This document shows positions 46,711-56,707 of a DNA stretch of 64,000 nucleotides, piece by piece. The position numbers were made by a program, and so were the translations under genes. The stretch comes from Pseudovirgaria hyperparasitica (lineage: Eukaryota; Ascomycota; Dothideomycetes; Acrospermales; Acrospermaceae), in assembly GCF_010093815.1 (NCBI RefSeq), contig NW_022985560.1:493501-557500 (forward strand). Reading direction: 5' to 3'. How positions within the stretch are numbered: the first letter of the stretch is position 1; each line of letters opens with the position of its first letter. The notes under the pieces were generated by a model. The model was given only the letters and a program-made list of their open reading frames with translations, was not told the DNA's origin and ran no database searches.

Positions 46711-49700
46711 CTACTGTTGGAAAGCAGTGGTCTCGAATGTAGATGGCACAAAGGCATCAGGATGGCCGGCCGGAGCATCCATCAGCGTGGCCACCTTGCT
46801 GAGCATATCAACCTCCCATTCCTCACCAGAGAGGATACGTCCAGACTCCGTCGTCACCGTAACGAACTTTCGCGACTGGTTCTCAGAAGGCTCTGGATGG
46901 ACCCACCCCTGATCCCTCTCCGCGTCGGTCATCCACATCTCGTCGAACTTTTCGTACGCAGTGAAGTTCTTCTGACCGACTTTGAAAGACCCGAGATCCG
47001 GGTCAAACCAAGCAGCACGGCCAGTGCTGACTTCGACGTAATTTGGAGCTGGCTCAGGTGCAAACTGCGGGACAGTCTCGCCAGACTGTGTGCTGATGCG
47101 CGCCGAAGACATCTGTTGCTTCTTAGTCCCTGTTGCAGCCGCTGGCACCCCCTCCTTGAACCCAGGCGCTCCAGCCTCGCAGATAGCTCGCTTCTTCGGC
47201 GTCGGACTTCCAGGTTTCCTCTCGACAGACTTGTCCAGACTAGACGGTGCCAACGTGGAGTCTGTGTGAGATGGATCCTCGGGCCCTTTCGCCTGAGATT
47301 TCCTGCTCCTTGGAGCCACCTTTGGCCGAGTCCCAGCTTGACTGGAACTCTGCTGAGCTGGAGTGGAACTTTGCATGGCCGCCCATTGCAGCTCTTCGTC
47401 ATGCTCATCCCTTTTGATCTTCCAATAGAGTTCCTTCTCCGCCTCATGGAAGCTGTCATGTGCCTTAGCGTCGAATGACGCCTGCTTGGGCTGTGCCATC
47501 GCTGGCGGAGGACAATAGCTCGACGGCGCATGGGCTGAAGGCGTTGTCGACTTCATGGGGTTCATGAAAACAGGTGGACCCCATGTTCCTTCCGAGATGC
47601 TGGCTTTCTGTTGTCCCGGTCCGCTTTTCTTTGCAGGAGCCTTCCTGCTGCTCGGCATCATTTTCCAGCGAGGTCCATTGTACATGGGAGCTGTCTGTGC
47701 GATCTCAGCCAACCGTTCCGCACGCTCCTTCTCAGCCAAACGTTCCGCACGCTGCTTCGCCGCCAGGTGCCAAGCCACATGCGCCTTCTTGTCGAATTGG
47801 AGAGGCTGGCCGCTGTGGCCCTGAGGAATACGATGACCATGCTGGTTTTGTACAGTATGCTGGCTACTGGGACCCGAGCGATCATGGGTCCCATGTGCAG
47901 TGCGTTTCTTGGACGGTGGTGGAAGATCTTCCTGCGTGTTGTGCATTTGCAGCGCAAGCGAGACATCCACAGATTGAGGATCACACTGCACATTGTGCGT
48001 TGGTAGACCTTGCTGTCCGAACTTAGGCTGGGATGTCGACTCTACAGTAACCGTAGGCGGAAGTTGTTGGGGACCCTGCAATTGGACAGTAGGCTGGACG
48101 GTCTGTCCCTGTTGAACGGTCTGAATTTGCTGAGGCTGAAACTGAGGGGTACTTCCAAAGTTCTGTGCCTGTTGAGGAACTTGTGCCTCTTGAAATGTCT
48201 GTGGGTGTTGTACATTGGGCAGTTGCTGAGGCTGAAGCAAGTGCGGAACTTGTTGAAAGTTCTCCGCTCGGCCAGGCTGGAGGATGCTCTGGGCGTGTTG
48301 AAAGTTTTGAGCAAGCTGAAAGTTCTGGGCGAGTTGCAGGTCGTGACTCTGTTGATAGTCCTGGGTCTGTGGAAAGTTCTGCACATGCTGAGATTGGAGA
48401 AAGTTCGGATTCTCTTGGAAGTTTTGCGCTTGCTCAGGCGGGAAGAAGTTCTGCGAGTTCTGGGTCTGTGTGAAATCCTGGGCCTGTGGAAAGTACTGTT
48501 GCTGCGAGAACTGTTGCTGCGAGAGCTGTTGCTGCGAGAACTGTTGCTGCGAGAGCTGTTGCTGCGAGAACTGTTGCTGCGAGAACTGTTGCTCTGCAAA
48601 GTGCAGTTGCTCCGGGAAGTACTGTTGCTGTAAGAAGTACGGTTCTTGTGGAAAGTACGGAGCCTGTTGCATGAGCGGTTCCTGTTGAAAGATTGGATCC
48701 TGCTGAAAAATCGGATCCTGCTGAAAGATCGGGTCCTGTTGGAAGAAAGGATCCTGTTGGAAGAAAGAATCCTGTTGGAAGAAAGAATCCTGTTGGAAGA
48801 AAGGATCCTGTTGGAAGAAAGGATCTTGTTGAAAGAAAGAATCTTGTTGAAAGAATGGATCCTGCTGAAAGATCGGATCCTGTTGGAGAAACGGATCCTG
48901 CTGGAAGAATGGATCCTGCTGAAAAACTGAATCTTGTTGAATGAACAGATCCTGCGGAACGGATAGGTCATGAGGAAAGTGTTGTTCAAGATGAGAGTCT
49001 TGCAATTGTTGAAGGTTCTCAGCTTCTTGGGGCTGACAAACGTCGTTGATGTTCTGTTGCCCTTGAGTATGGTGCACTTCTTGAGGCTGGGGTATACCCT
49101 GGAAGCTCTGTAACGGTTGAAGATCTTCAGGATTCTGCACTTGATGTAACTCAAAAGCATCGGTGACAGCCTGTGCCCCTTGGATGGTCTGTACTTGCGG
49201 AATTTGTGAGAAGATCTGTGTCTCCGAAGTGTTTTGCTCTTGCGCAGACTGAGAACGAGGTGTCTCTTGGACGATTGGCATCTCCTGGGCGCTTTGTGCT
49301 TGCTGTAGCTGAGGATCGTCAGGGACAATCCTTGTCTCGTCGACATTTGTGGCCTGTGTCTTTTGGGCGGTTTCGATCTGTGTCTCTTGGACGACGGTTT
49401 CGACCGCTGTCTCTTTGATGTTTTGCACTTGCTCAAGATCGGGGTCGATCTGTGTCGGTTGAGAGATCTTCTCTTGCTGAGGGGAGGACTGATTTTGGGC
49501 AGTGTCCTTTGCGACATGTGTCTCCTGACTGTTTCGCGTTCGTTGGGGCTGAGGAGTGCTATGGGCGATCGGTGTCGCTTGGACGCCTTGCACTTGCTCA
49601 GGATTGAGGATCATACATGTCTGTTGAGAATTATGTTCTTGCTGTGATGGAGTCCGAAGCTCAAGCTCAAGAGGGTCGTGGGAAGTCTGTGTATCCTGAA

Positions 49701-51078
49701 CGCTTTGCACATGCTGAGGCTTTTGGGCAATCTGCTTCTCTTGGACAATTTGCATTTGCCCAGAATCCGGGCCGACCTGTGTCTTTTGAGCGTTTTGTAC
49801 TTGCTTCGGATGAGGCTTTGGGGTGCCTTGAATGTCCTGAGTCTGTTGAAGATGTTGGGTCTGCTGGGATATCAGAGTACTGCGAGTATCCTGTGACTGA
49901 GGACTGCTCTTGATATCCTGAGCATTGTGGTCAATTGTCTTCTCGAGAACGTGCTGAGAATCCTTTAGATCCTTATGCATCTTCATTTGACGCTTCCACC
50001 TTCTCTCTGCTTGTACATAGGCCAAGCTAATGGGCTTTTGCACCTTACGCTCTGGCTTGTGAGGCTTTATACCACTGTTGCCACTGCGTGACGGTACACG
50101 ACGATGACTGTTGGAGATCCGGGACTGCTGACCATTCTGGTTCTTTGGCAGGCGTTGCTGCCTTAAACCCTGCATTTCAGCGAGACTAGGCTGTGACTGC
50201 ACCCTTTGTAAGAAGTCGGAGTACTCGGCAGGTACTCGATGAATTTCGGTCATGACAGCAACAGGGGCTCGATAAGTGCTAGTCTGGGAAGCTGCTGGTG
50301 TCTCAAGAGAGGGGGACAGCTCTTGACCTCCAGTCAAAGACACTAAGTCACTATTTGGATGAGCTATAGGATTGACATGATCGCTCGGAGGTGTCGATTC
50401 GGGTTGAGTCAAAGATTGGTCTTGGTTACCCAAGCGTGGGTTATGATGTGGGAAGTCCCGGTGAGCCATATTGGTATGGAATAGCGGATAGGCTTGAGAC
50501 TGCATGTAGTGTGCCATTCCCTGATCCTTGGAGTCGTACGAGGACGAGTAAAGACGATGGGATGGAAACTCCCAGTTCTGAGCGGTGAGATTCTGTGTGT
50601 GCTGACGAGGAGGCGGTTGAGGCGGTTGGGGCGGCCTGTTCTGTCCAGTCACTGCGTGATGGTGCTGCTGAGCTGCCAACTGGTGATAATTCCGAACCAA
50701 TTCCTCATTCTGATTTGTTCGCAGCCACCAGGCTGCGTCCTGGCCAGGTAGGTTCGTTTGAGGGGTCTGCTGCAGCTGGATACCATTGGGAGGATTTACG
50801 TAACCATGATTCAATGAGCCGTAATATTGGCCATTGCTATTGAGCGGCTGGAAGTGCTGCTGCGTTGACTCGTTGGTCTTCGCTGCTGATGACCCATGAG
50901 TCGGACAGCCATTACTGACGTGAGGTGTTGGAGGAGTTGGAGGCATGTAGCCACCGTACGGAGCCGGATATTTAAGACAATATGGGGACGAGCGGCGCGT
51001 GGCAGGCAGAGGCATTGGAAACGTTGGCAAGACGCCGATCTGCTGGCCTCGCTGCTGTTGGTCCGCAAAGTTTGACAT
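46711..51078 (-). CDS. Giant Gln-rich, prion-like protein with short tandem repeats
   Basis: Single exon; 1455 residues from ATG 51076-51078 (MSNFADQQQRGQQ). The open frame extends 79 codons upstream, but that part has a different, hydrophobic composition and is unlikely to be translated. Residues 1-320 are Gln/Pro/His/Asn-rich. About 400-1000 is Gln/Thr/Val/His-rich with loosely repeated QxxQxxQxxQ units, including a QDPFFQ-type array and a QQFSQ-type array. After about 1100 the protein turns Lys/Ala/Pro-rich with a helix of repeated AERLAEKERAERLAE. The last 100 residues look folded (AWFDPDLGSFKVGQKNFTAY, EKFDEMWMTDAERDQGWVHP, SGRILSGEEWEVDMLSKVAT). I recognise no family. The composition is that of proteins that form condensates or amyloids; this is inference. 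It is the last of six consecutive minus-strand unknown genes. Confidence 0.7.
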   Translation of the reverse strand: MSNFADQQQRGQQIGVLPTFPMPLPATRRSSPYCLKYPAPYGGYMPPTPPTPHVSNGCPTHGSSAAKTNESTQQHFQPLNSNGQYYGSLNHGYVNPPNGIQLQQTPQTNLPGQDAAWWLRTNQNEELVRNYHQLAAQQHHHAVTGQNRPPQPPQPPPRQHTQNLTAQNWEFPSHRLYSSSYDSKDQGMAHYMQSQAYPLFHTNMAHRDFPHHNPRLGNQDQSLTQPESTPPSDHVNPIAHPNSDLVSLTGGQELSPSLETPAASQTSTYRAPVAVMTEIHRVPAEYSDFLQRVQSQPSLAEMQGLRQQRLPKNQNGQQSRISNSHRRVPSRSGNSGIKPHKPERKVQKPISLAYVQAERRWKRQMKMHKDLKDSQHVLEKTIDHNAQDIKSSPQSQDTRSTLISQQTQHLQQTQDIQGTPKPHPKQVQNAQKTQVGPDSGQMQIVQEKQIAQKPQHVQSVQDTQTSHDPLELELRTPSQQEHNSQQTCMILNPEQVQGVQATPIAHSTPQPQRTRNSQETHVAKDTAQNQSSPQQEKISQPTQIDPDLEQVQNIKETAVETVVQETQIETAQKTQATNVDETRIVPDDPQLQQAQSAQEMPIVQETPRSQSAQEQNTSETQIFSQIPQVQTIQGAQAVTDAFELHQVQNPEDLQPLQSFQGIPQPQEVHHTQGQQNINDVCQPQEAENLQQLQDSHLEQHFPHDLSVPQDLFIQQDSVFQQDPFFQQDPFLQQDPIFQQDPFFQQDSFFQQDPFFQQDPFFQQDSFFQQDSFFQQDPFFQQDPIFQQDPIFQQDPIFQQEPLMQQAPYFPQEPYFLQQQYFPEQLHFAEQQFSQQQFSQQQLSQQQFSQQQLSQQQFSQQQYFPQAQDFTQTQNSQNFFPPEQAQNFQENPNFLQSQHVQNFPQTQDYQQSHDLQLAQNFQLAQNFQHAQSILQPGRAENFQQVPHLLQPQQLPNVQHPQTFQEAQVPQQAQNFGSTPQFQPQQIQTVQQGQTVQPTVQLQGPQQLPPTVTVESTSQPKFGQQGLPTHNVQCDPQSVDVSLALQMHNTQEDLPPPSKKRTAHGTHDRSGPSSQHTVQNQHGHRIPQGHSGQPLQFDKKAHVAWHLAAKQRAERLAEKERAERLAEIAQTAPMYNGPRWKMMPSSRKAPAKKSGPGQQKASISEGTWGPPVFMNPMKSTTPSAHAPSSYCPPPAMAQPKQASFDAKAHDSFHEAEKELYWKIKRDEHDEELQWAAMQSSTPAQQSSSQAGTRPKVAPRSRKSQAKGPEDPSHTDSTLAPSSLDKSVERKPGSPTPKKRAICEAGAPGFKEGVPAAATGTKKQQMSSARISTQSGETVPQFAPEPAPNYVEVSTGRAAWFDPDLGSFKVGQKNFTAYEKFDEMWMTDAERDQGWVHPEPSENQSRKFVTVTTESGRILSGEEWEVDMLSKVATLMDAPAGHPDAFVPSTFETTAFQQ
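48486..48945. repeat. Two adjacent coding minisatellites in the Gln-rich gene (15-bp and 18-bp units)
   Basis: At about 48486-48600 the plus strand repeats ctgttgctgcgagaa or its variant with gagag, encoding QFSQQ/QLSQQ on the minus strand. At about 48690-48945 it repeats an 18-bp unit like ggatcctgttggaagaaa about 14 times, encoding QDPFFQ variants (DP/DS, FF/IF/FL). The near-identical units suggest recent or ongoing length change. All units are multiples of three, so the frame is kept. Confidence 0.9.
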
Positions 51079-53016
51079 GTTGATGTGAGTTGAGCTTTGT
51101 TGATTGGAAGAGGAAGCTGATTGTAGGTGGAAGTCAAAGAGGTGCCTTGAGTCGGAAAAGATTGCGCTACACCCTGAATGTTCAGAGAGCACGAGAAGTA
51201 TGTTTGATGTGAAGATGTTCAATGGAAAACCACAGTTTGGCGTGCCGACGTTGAAGATAGACGTGCAGAATGTTTCTGACACGACAAACAGCCAAACGTG
51301 AGGCAAGATTTCCAAAATAACGTTTGTAGGTTCAATGAAGGATGAGGTGAAGCGTGAGATTGCAGGTTGGTCTTTAGTATCGACAGAGAAGAGTTGTTGG
51401 AGTGTACGAAGACAAATGTAAGCTTCAAGTAGAGTCTTGAAAGTGGAACTTGACGAGATTGTATGTGTGAGAGTGAGAAAGGGAGGAGGGGAAAGGTTGA
51501 GAGCAAAGTTCAGAGCGCTTCAGAGCGCTTCCAGGTGATTACACAATGACCGGCAGAACTCCGTCTATTTGGTTTTCAATGGTACTGAACTGAATAGTGG
51601 GCAATAGGCACCCGAAACGCGTGAATAGCCGCTGCTAGACTACATGTGTATTGTAATATTAGGGTGACTAAAGTGAACCTCGACAGCGTAGCAATGATGA
51701 TTGGCTCAAGCTCCTATTCATAATTGTCTTCCTTGATGAAAATTTGCTCATGCGAGCGGTGAAGTAAGGCATAGCTGGCCACAGACGTAGCTCAACCGTG
51801 GGCTCAGCTACCGGCGCAACGAACACTGACACAGCGCGTCGAAATGGGCGGTGTAATTAGGTCAACGCAGCAACCAGTATAATTATAGACCAAGTCTCTA
51901 GAAGAAATCTATAAAAATTTAAGGTTATCTCTAAAACTGAGGCTTCTCAGAGACCAGATTACCCCTCCGTAGGGGTCTGTGAAGGGCATTGCGAAGGGAC
52001 TGTAATCTTCCAACAGGTTTAAAATACGTATTGTTCTACGCGTCTGACGTCAATCGCACATCTGATCAGTTCGAATGGCCTATTATGTATCAAGGGAGAT
52101 AGCACCGCCAATGACAGAGTCCATATGCCTATTCACTCCAACCTCCCACTTTGCTCCCTGACGATCCGGGAATTGCTCCAAGTTCGGCGATGGCTTTGTG
52201 ACTCACAAATAAACCCACTCAACAGGATACTGCGGAAGTCCATCTTGCGAGATACGAGACGAGGGGGGGCAAAAAGAACTACGCGTTGATGGCGTCGGCG
52301 TCGCAGCACTTGTCCACATTCACACAAAGTACCCCGCCAGATGCCGTTCACATTAAGTCACCCATTGAACAGCGCATCAACGTGAAAGGAAGAAAGGAAT
52401 CGTGCACAGAGCTGCTTGTACGCGTGATGCACATTCGATCCCATCTTTTCTCTGCAGCGTTTGCAATTTATTCACATTTAGTTTGTTTACGAAGTGACGT
52501 TGAACGGCTGCCAGGGATGGCTGCGTTAGTCCAGACTACAGTGGACACCTACAGTAGTTGGAACCTTAACCTTGGAACGTTGATATTATCCAGCCTATTA
52601 GGGCAGCCCGAGTTGGTGCTACAGTGCTCTAAGTAGGGGTAGCACTGGTGGACAATGCGCCCTGATCCAACCTATGACTGCAGACGCCCTCCTTTCCTGT
52701 TCCTGTTGCTGGGACTCTGAATGCGCACCCAACGCATGTTACAGCACGCTTCTGCAACAGCAAGGCATCAAGGCATCAAGGCATTCAAACATCACATCAA
52801 GGCATCAAGGCATCAAGGCATCCTGCACACTGCAGCCGCTGAGAACTGACAGGAGCATTAGACGCGATTCAAACCTTTCATTTCCCCCAAGACGCGACCT
52901 GATCTGCCTCCACTCCCAACATCCACTACCGTCGAAGCCTGATCATCAAATCAGCCTCCCGAGCAACACATTGCACTCTTGCACCGACTCACACTCTTGT
53001 TCTTCCCACCCTCACC
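51079..53016. other. Intergenic region with small direct repeats
   Basis: About 1.9 kb separating divergent genes (Gln-rich on minus, RIM1 on plus). A direct repeat cagagcgctt occurs twice at about 51511-51530. Two triplets of AAGGCATC lie at 52762-52822. The 116-codon frame at 52286-52636 starts with a non-ATG codon and has no motif. No gene is supported. Confidence 0.45.
52762..52822. repeat. Two triplets of the 8-bp unit AAGGCATC
   Basis: Units at 52762, 52770 and 52778 (the last ends in T) are followed by a 13-bp spacer (caaacatcacatc) and units at 52799, 52807 and 52815. The array lies about 195 bp upstream of the RIM1 start codon. It echoes the row at 23950-23989. Confidence 0.8.
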
Positions 53017-53688
53017 ATGTTCAGCGCCTCAATGTTCCGCCGTGCCCCCTCAGGGCTTGCTCCCCTATCACGAAGCTTCACCACGACCCGCGCGCAAAAC
53101 TCGGCACGCATGAACATCATCGGCCGCCTGGGAGCAGAGCCTGAGCTCGTGAGCACCAGCACTGGACGCGATCTGGTGCGATATGTCATTGGAACTGACA
53201 GTGGACCAAAGGACAACAAGAAGACTAGCTGGTTTCGCGTCGCTTGTTTCGACGAGGGCCCGAGGAAAGATTATGTTCTTGGCCTTCCCAAAGGGTAAGT
53301 TTTATTCTATTCACAGTTTCTCCGGAGTCATTTCTGAGGTGGCATGGAAATTTGCAAGCGGCGATGGACATTTCCTGCAACATATAAACACAACTTTGGC
53401 TGACTTGACCCCTCACAGCTCGCTTGTCCACGTCGAGGCTGATGCGAGAATTGATGTCTACGACGACCCGAACGTAGAGGGTAAGAGAGCTTCGTCTCTC
53501 AACCTTGTCCAAAGTAAGTCAATCCAAGACTGTCTTCTCGAGCACCGGCATCACCAAGTGCACTCTCGCGAGCTTATTACACTGGCACTATCCCAGAAAA
53601 AGATTGTATCTAATGTGTCGCCACAGGAAGCATCGACGTTCTCGGCCGTCCACGCAACGAGGGCGAGGCGGCTGCCATGAGTGGTTGA
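53017..53688 (+). CDS. RIM1: Mitochondrial single-stranded DNA-binding protein (Rim1/mtSSB); join(53017..53294,53419..53513,53627..53688)
   Basis: Coats single-stranded mitochondrial DNA during replication. Three exons (introns 124 and 113 nt, both GTAAGT) give 144 residues, the usual size. The N-terminus MFSASMFRRAPSGLAPLSRS plus FTTTRAQNSAR is a typical mitochondrial presequence. The OB-fold follows: MNIIGRLGAEPELVSTSTGR, LVRYVIGTDSG, NKKTSWFRVACFDEG, DYVLGLPKGSLVHVEADARI (across the first splice), VYDDPNVEGKRASSLNLVQ, and the last strand SIDVLGRPRN. The terminal EGEAAAMSG is short and acidic. All expected strands are present. The start is the first ATG of the presequence, and MFRR five codons on is an alternative. 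Confidence 0.92.
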
Positions 53689-54095
53689 GCAATGGCTGAA
53701 CAAGGTTCCCTGCGTGTTTTATGTTTCTATAATGTGGAATTGGAGGGTTCAGGTGCTCACCACGTGGATGTAGGATGTTTTGTCGATGACTATCGCTGTA
53801 TAATAGCTTCTGATGATTCCCAACTCTGGCAGTGCCAAATTCATCTGTTTCACTATGCGCATCGCACAATTGCTGTCAAAAACTCGATTACATATGCAGC
53901 TGAAAACTCTACTAGTCAACAAATTGCGTATCTGAATTACCGCAGCTCTTGTGCTGCTCTTCATCCTCTTGACTCAACTCGCAAAATCTAGTTGTATATG
54001 AAAAAAGGCTTGGCGCTCGGGGGTCTTGAACTTCTCGCCGCAACGTACTAGGCCCTTCAAGCCGATCTCAACTCTACACACAAACCACCACAAGC
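53689..54095. other. Short intergenic region between RIM1 and MTO1
   Basis: About 400 bp between two plus-strand mitochondrial genes. It holds the RIM1 3' flank and the MTO1 promoter. No gene is seen. Confidence 0.5.
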
Positions 54096-56234
54096 ATGAC
54101 CACGCTCTTTCGACCGAGGGCCTATCTACTCTGGAAGCATGGTCTTCACATACGGTCATCCCAATTTCAACGTTGCTTCGCCACCACCTCCGATTCAAGG
54201 CAAGTTCGGGCCCTCGCCTACCCGTAGGCCCAAAACTCGTTACCGATCCATATACTAATAAATTCCAATCACAGACCATATGACGTCGTCGTAATTGGTG
54301 GAGGGCACGCAGGCTGTGAAGCCAGCGCTGCCGCAGCACGCTCTGGCGCCCGTACCGCTCTCATCACACCGAAATTGGACAACCTGGGGACGTGTTCTTG
54401 CAATCCGTCGTTTGGCGGCATCGGAAAGGGCACACTGCTCCGCGAAGTCGATGCGCTGGATGGTCTAGTAGGAAAAGTAGTGGATAAGGCAGGCGTACAC
54501 TTCCGAGTGCTGAACAGGGCCAAGGGTCCGGCGGTGTGGGGACCAAGAGCGCAGATAGATCGAGCGCTTTACAAGAAGCATATGCGAGAAGAAGTTACAA
54601 ATTACAGGAACCTGAGTGTTGTCGAGGCGAGCGTCGCTGATATTGTGATTGAGAAAGACGGCGCAATAGGGTCCGGGAGACATGGGAAGATTACGGGCGT
54701 GAGGCTAGAGAGTGGTGATGTGATACCAACGAAGAGCGTTGTGATCACGACGGGGACCTTTTTAAGTGGTGAAATACATCTCGGGCTCCAGGTGTGGCCA
54801 GCAGGGAGGATAGGCGAGGATGCCACATACAGTTTGGCAACGTCGCTGAAAGAGGCTGGGTTCCAGACTGGACGCTTGAAGACAGGCACACCGCCGAGAT
54901 TGGATCGCAAGACAATTGAGTTCTCTGGCTTGGTGGTACAACCTGGAGACGAGTCACCAGCACCTTTCAGTTATCTGAATAACAGAGTTGCGGTTGACAA
55001 GCAGCTTCATTGCTACGAGACGCATACGAACCATGAAACGCACAATATTGTTCGCGCAAACCTTGACAAGACGATTCACATACGGGAAACAGTCAACGGG
55101 CCACGATATTGTCCGTCTATAGAATCTAAGGTCACGAGATTTGCGGACAAGCAGCAACACATCGTATGGCTAGAGCCAGAGGGCTTCGACAGTGAGCTTA
55201 TCTATCCCAACGGTATATCGATGACATTACCTCCTGAAATCCAGGAACAAGTGATAAAGTCTATCAAAGGACTCGAGAATGCCGTACTCGTGCAGGATGG
55301 CTATGGCGTGGAGTACGACTATGTTGACCCAAGGAGTCTCCTGTCGACGCTCGAGACCAAGGCAATCCAGGGCCTGTTCCTTGCGGGTCAGATCAATGGT
55401 ACTACTGGATATGAGGAGGCTGCAGCTCAGGGTGTGGTCGCTGGTACTAATGCAGGACTGACGGCACAGAGCAAGCAGCCGCTCAATTTGACCCGAGCTG
55501 ATGGGTACATTGGAATCTTGATTGACGATCTTATAACAAAGGGCGTATCCGAGCCATATCGGATGTTCACATCTCGGAGCGAATACAGGATGAGTGCCCG
55601 AGCAGATAACGCGGACACACGTCTGACCCCGTTGGGTCGCACAGCCGGTGTCGTCGGCGACGAACGGTGGGCCAGCTACAGCAATGAACAGGAACAAATC
55701 AAGCGCTTAAGCAAGATCTTGTCTGACAAGAAGCTGTCGTCGGCACGATGGCAGGAGGCTGGGATACACGTGCGCATGAACGGCGAGTCACGGAGCGCTT
55801 ACGAAGTCATGCGTGTCCGGCACAGCGTGAATGACACCGTCAACATCAGCAGACTGGAAGACATAGTTCCTGAAATCAAAGATTACAGCCAGAGGATACA
55901 GACCAGAGTTGAGATTGAAGCCACATATGCGCCATATATAAAGCAGCAGCAGGCTATAAGGGCCGCGTTCCTTCGGAACGAAAGTCTCAAATTACCGCTT
56001 GACACCGATTACTCGGCTATACTGGGTCTGAGTAACGAAGAGAAGCGAGTGTTGAATCAGTTCAAGCCAGAAAGCATCGGACAGGCGAATCGGATTGAGG
56101 GTGTCACACCAAGCGGTATGCTGACGCTGTTGGGCTACGTCAAAGGGTACAGAAGAGTTCGAAGAAGTCAGGAACTAGAACAGCGAGGTCCAGACGCCGA
56201 AGCGAAGGCAGCTATTTTTGCCAATGCTGAATAG
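54096..56234 (+). CDS. MTO1: Mitochondrial tRNA 5-carboxymethylaminomethyluridine synthesis protein Mto1 (MnmG/GidA family); join(54096..54199,54275..56234)
   Basis: FAD-dependent partner of Mss1/MnmE that modifies the wobble uridine of mitochondrial tRNAs. The joined exons give 687 residues, about the yeast length. Residues 1-34 are an Arg-rich presequence ([20 protein letters not shown]). The FAD-binding [20 protein letters not shown] follows directly. Other signatures are [92 protein letters not shown] and [20 protein letters not shown]. The C-terminal helical domain ends with [16 protein letters not shown]. The intron donor is GC (TCAAG followed by GCAAGT), with acceptor ATCACAG. It joins the presequence to the Rossmann fold in phase (DSRPYDVVV), so a GC-AG intron is likely. 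Confidence 0.95.
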
Positions 56235-56707
56235 TGTCCCAGGACACATATGTACATGTATGAAATGCATCCATTGGTGTTGCCGGGTTGAGCATTTCCG
56301 GCGTTCACGTTGTACAATGGAGTATACTCCGAAGCCTGTCTGACAAGGCACAGCACCACTTGGCTGCGCTCATTTATTGTATATAATGTATATAGTGTAT
56401 ACAACAGACGAATCTAAACATAGAAGCTTCGTAAACCCACTCGCAGAGCTAGGGCAACAGGGACGATCGTGGTAGTATATGATTCGCCTCACTGCCTCAC
56501 TGCCTTGGAGTTGGGCCGCGTACGCGCTAGTTCTGATATCTCGACTTCTTCACTTCAGGCCCACTCAAGCTCGTCTTCCACGCAACATGACATCACCAAC
56601 GTCCATCTCCAACGCATCCTCATGAGCTGACTGCTCACTCCGCTCACTTCTCATACATCAGTCCATCACGTCCGCGCATACCGAGTGCGGCGTCACATTC
56701 GGCTGCC
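56235..56707. other. Intergenic region between MTO1 and the NIPA-like gene
   Basis: About 470 bp, with TA-rich 3' flank (tgtatataatgtatatagtg near 56377) and CT/CA-rich sequence before the next start codon. No gene is seen. Confidence 0.5.

Noticed and set aside
46525-47478. 317-codon plus-strand open frame, Leu/Arg/His-rich
   Set aside because: Antisense shadow of the Gln-rich gene on the minus strand; composition is explained by the complement of its codons and no motif is present.
47574-48930. Several long plus-strand frames with Leu-, Cys- or Arg-repeats (for example RELLL units)
   Set aside because: They are the other strand of the 15- and 18-bp coding repeats and have no independent features.
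48486-48945. Regular short repeats that might suggest a CRISPR array
   Set aside because: Units are contiguous without spacers, are multiples of three, code for Gln-rich peptide in a long frame, and the genome is fungal.
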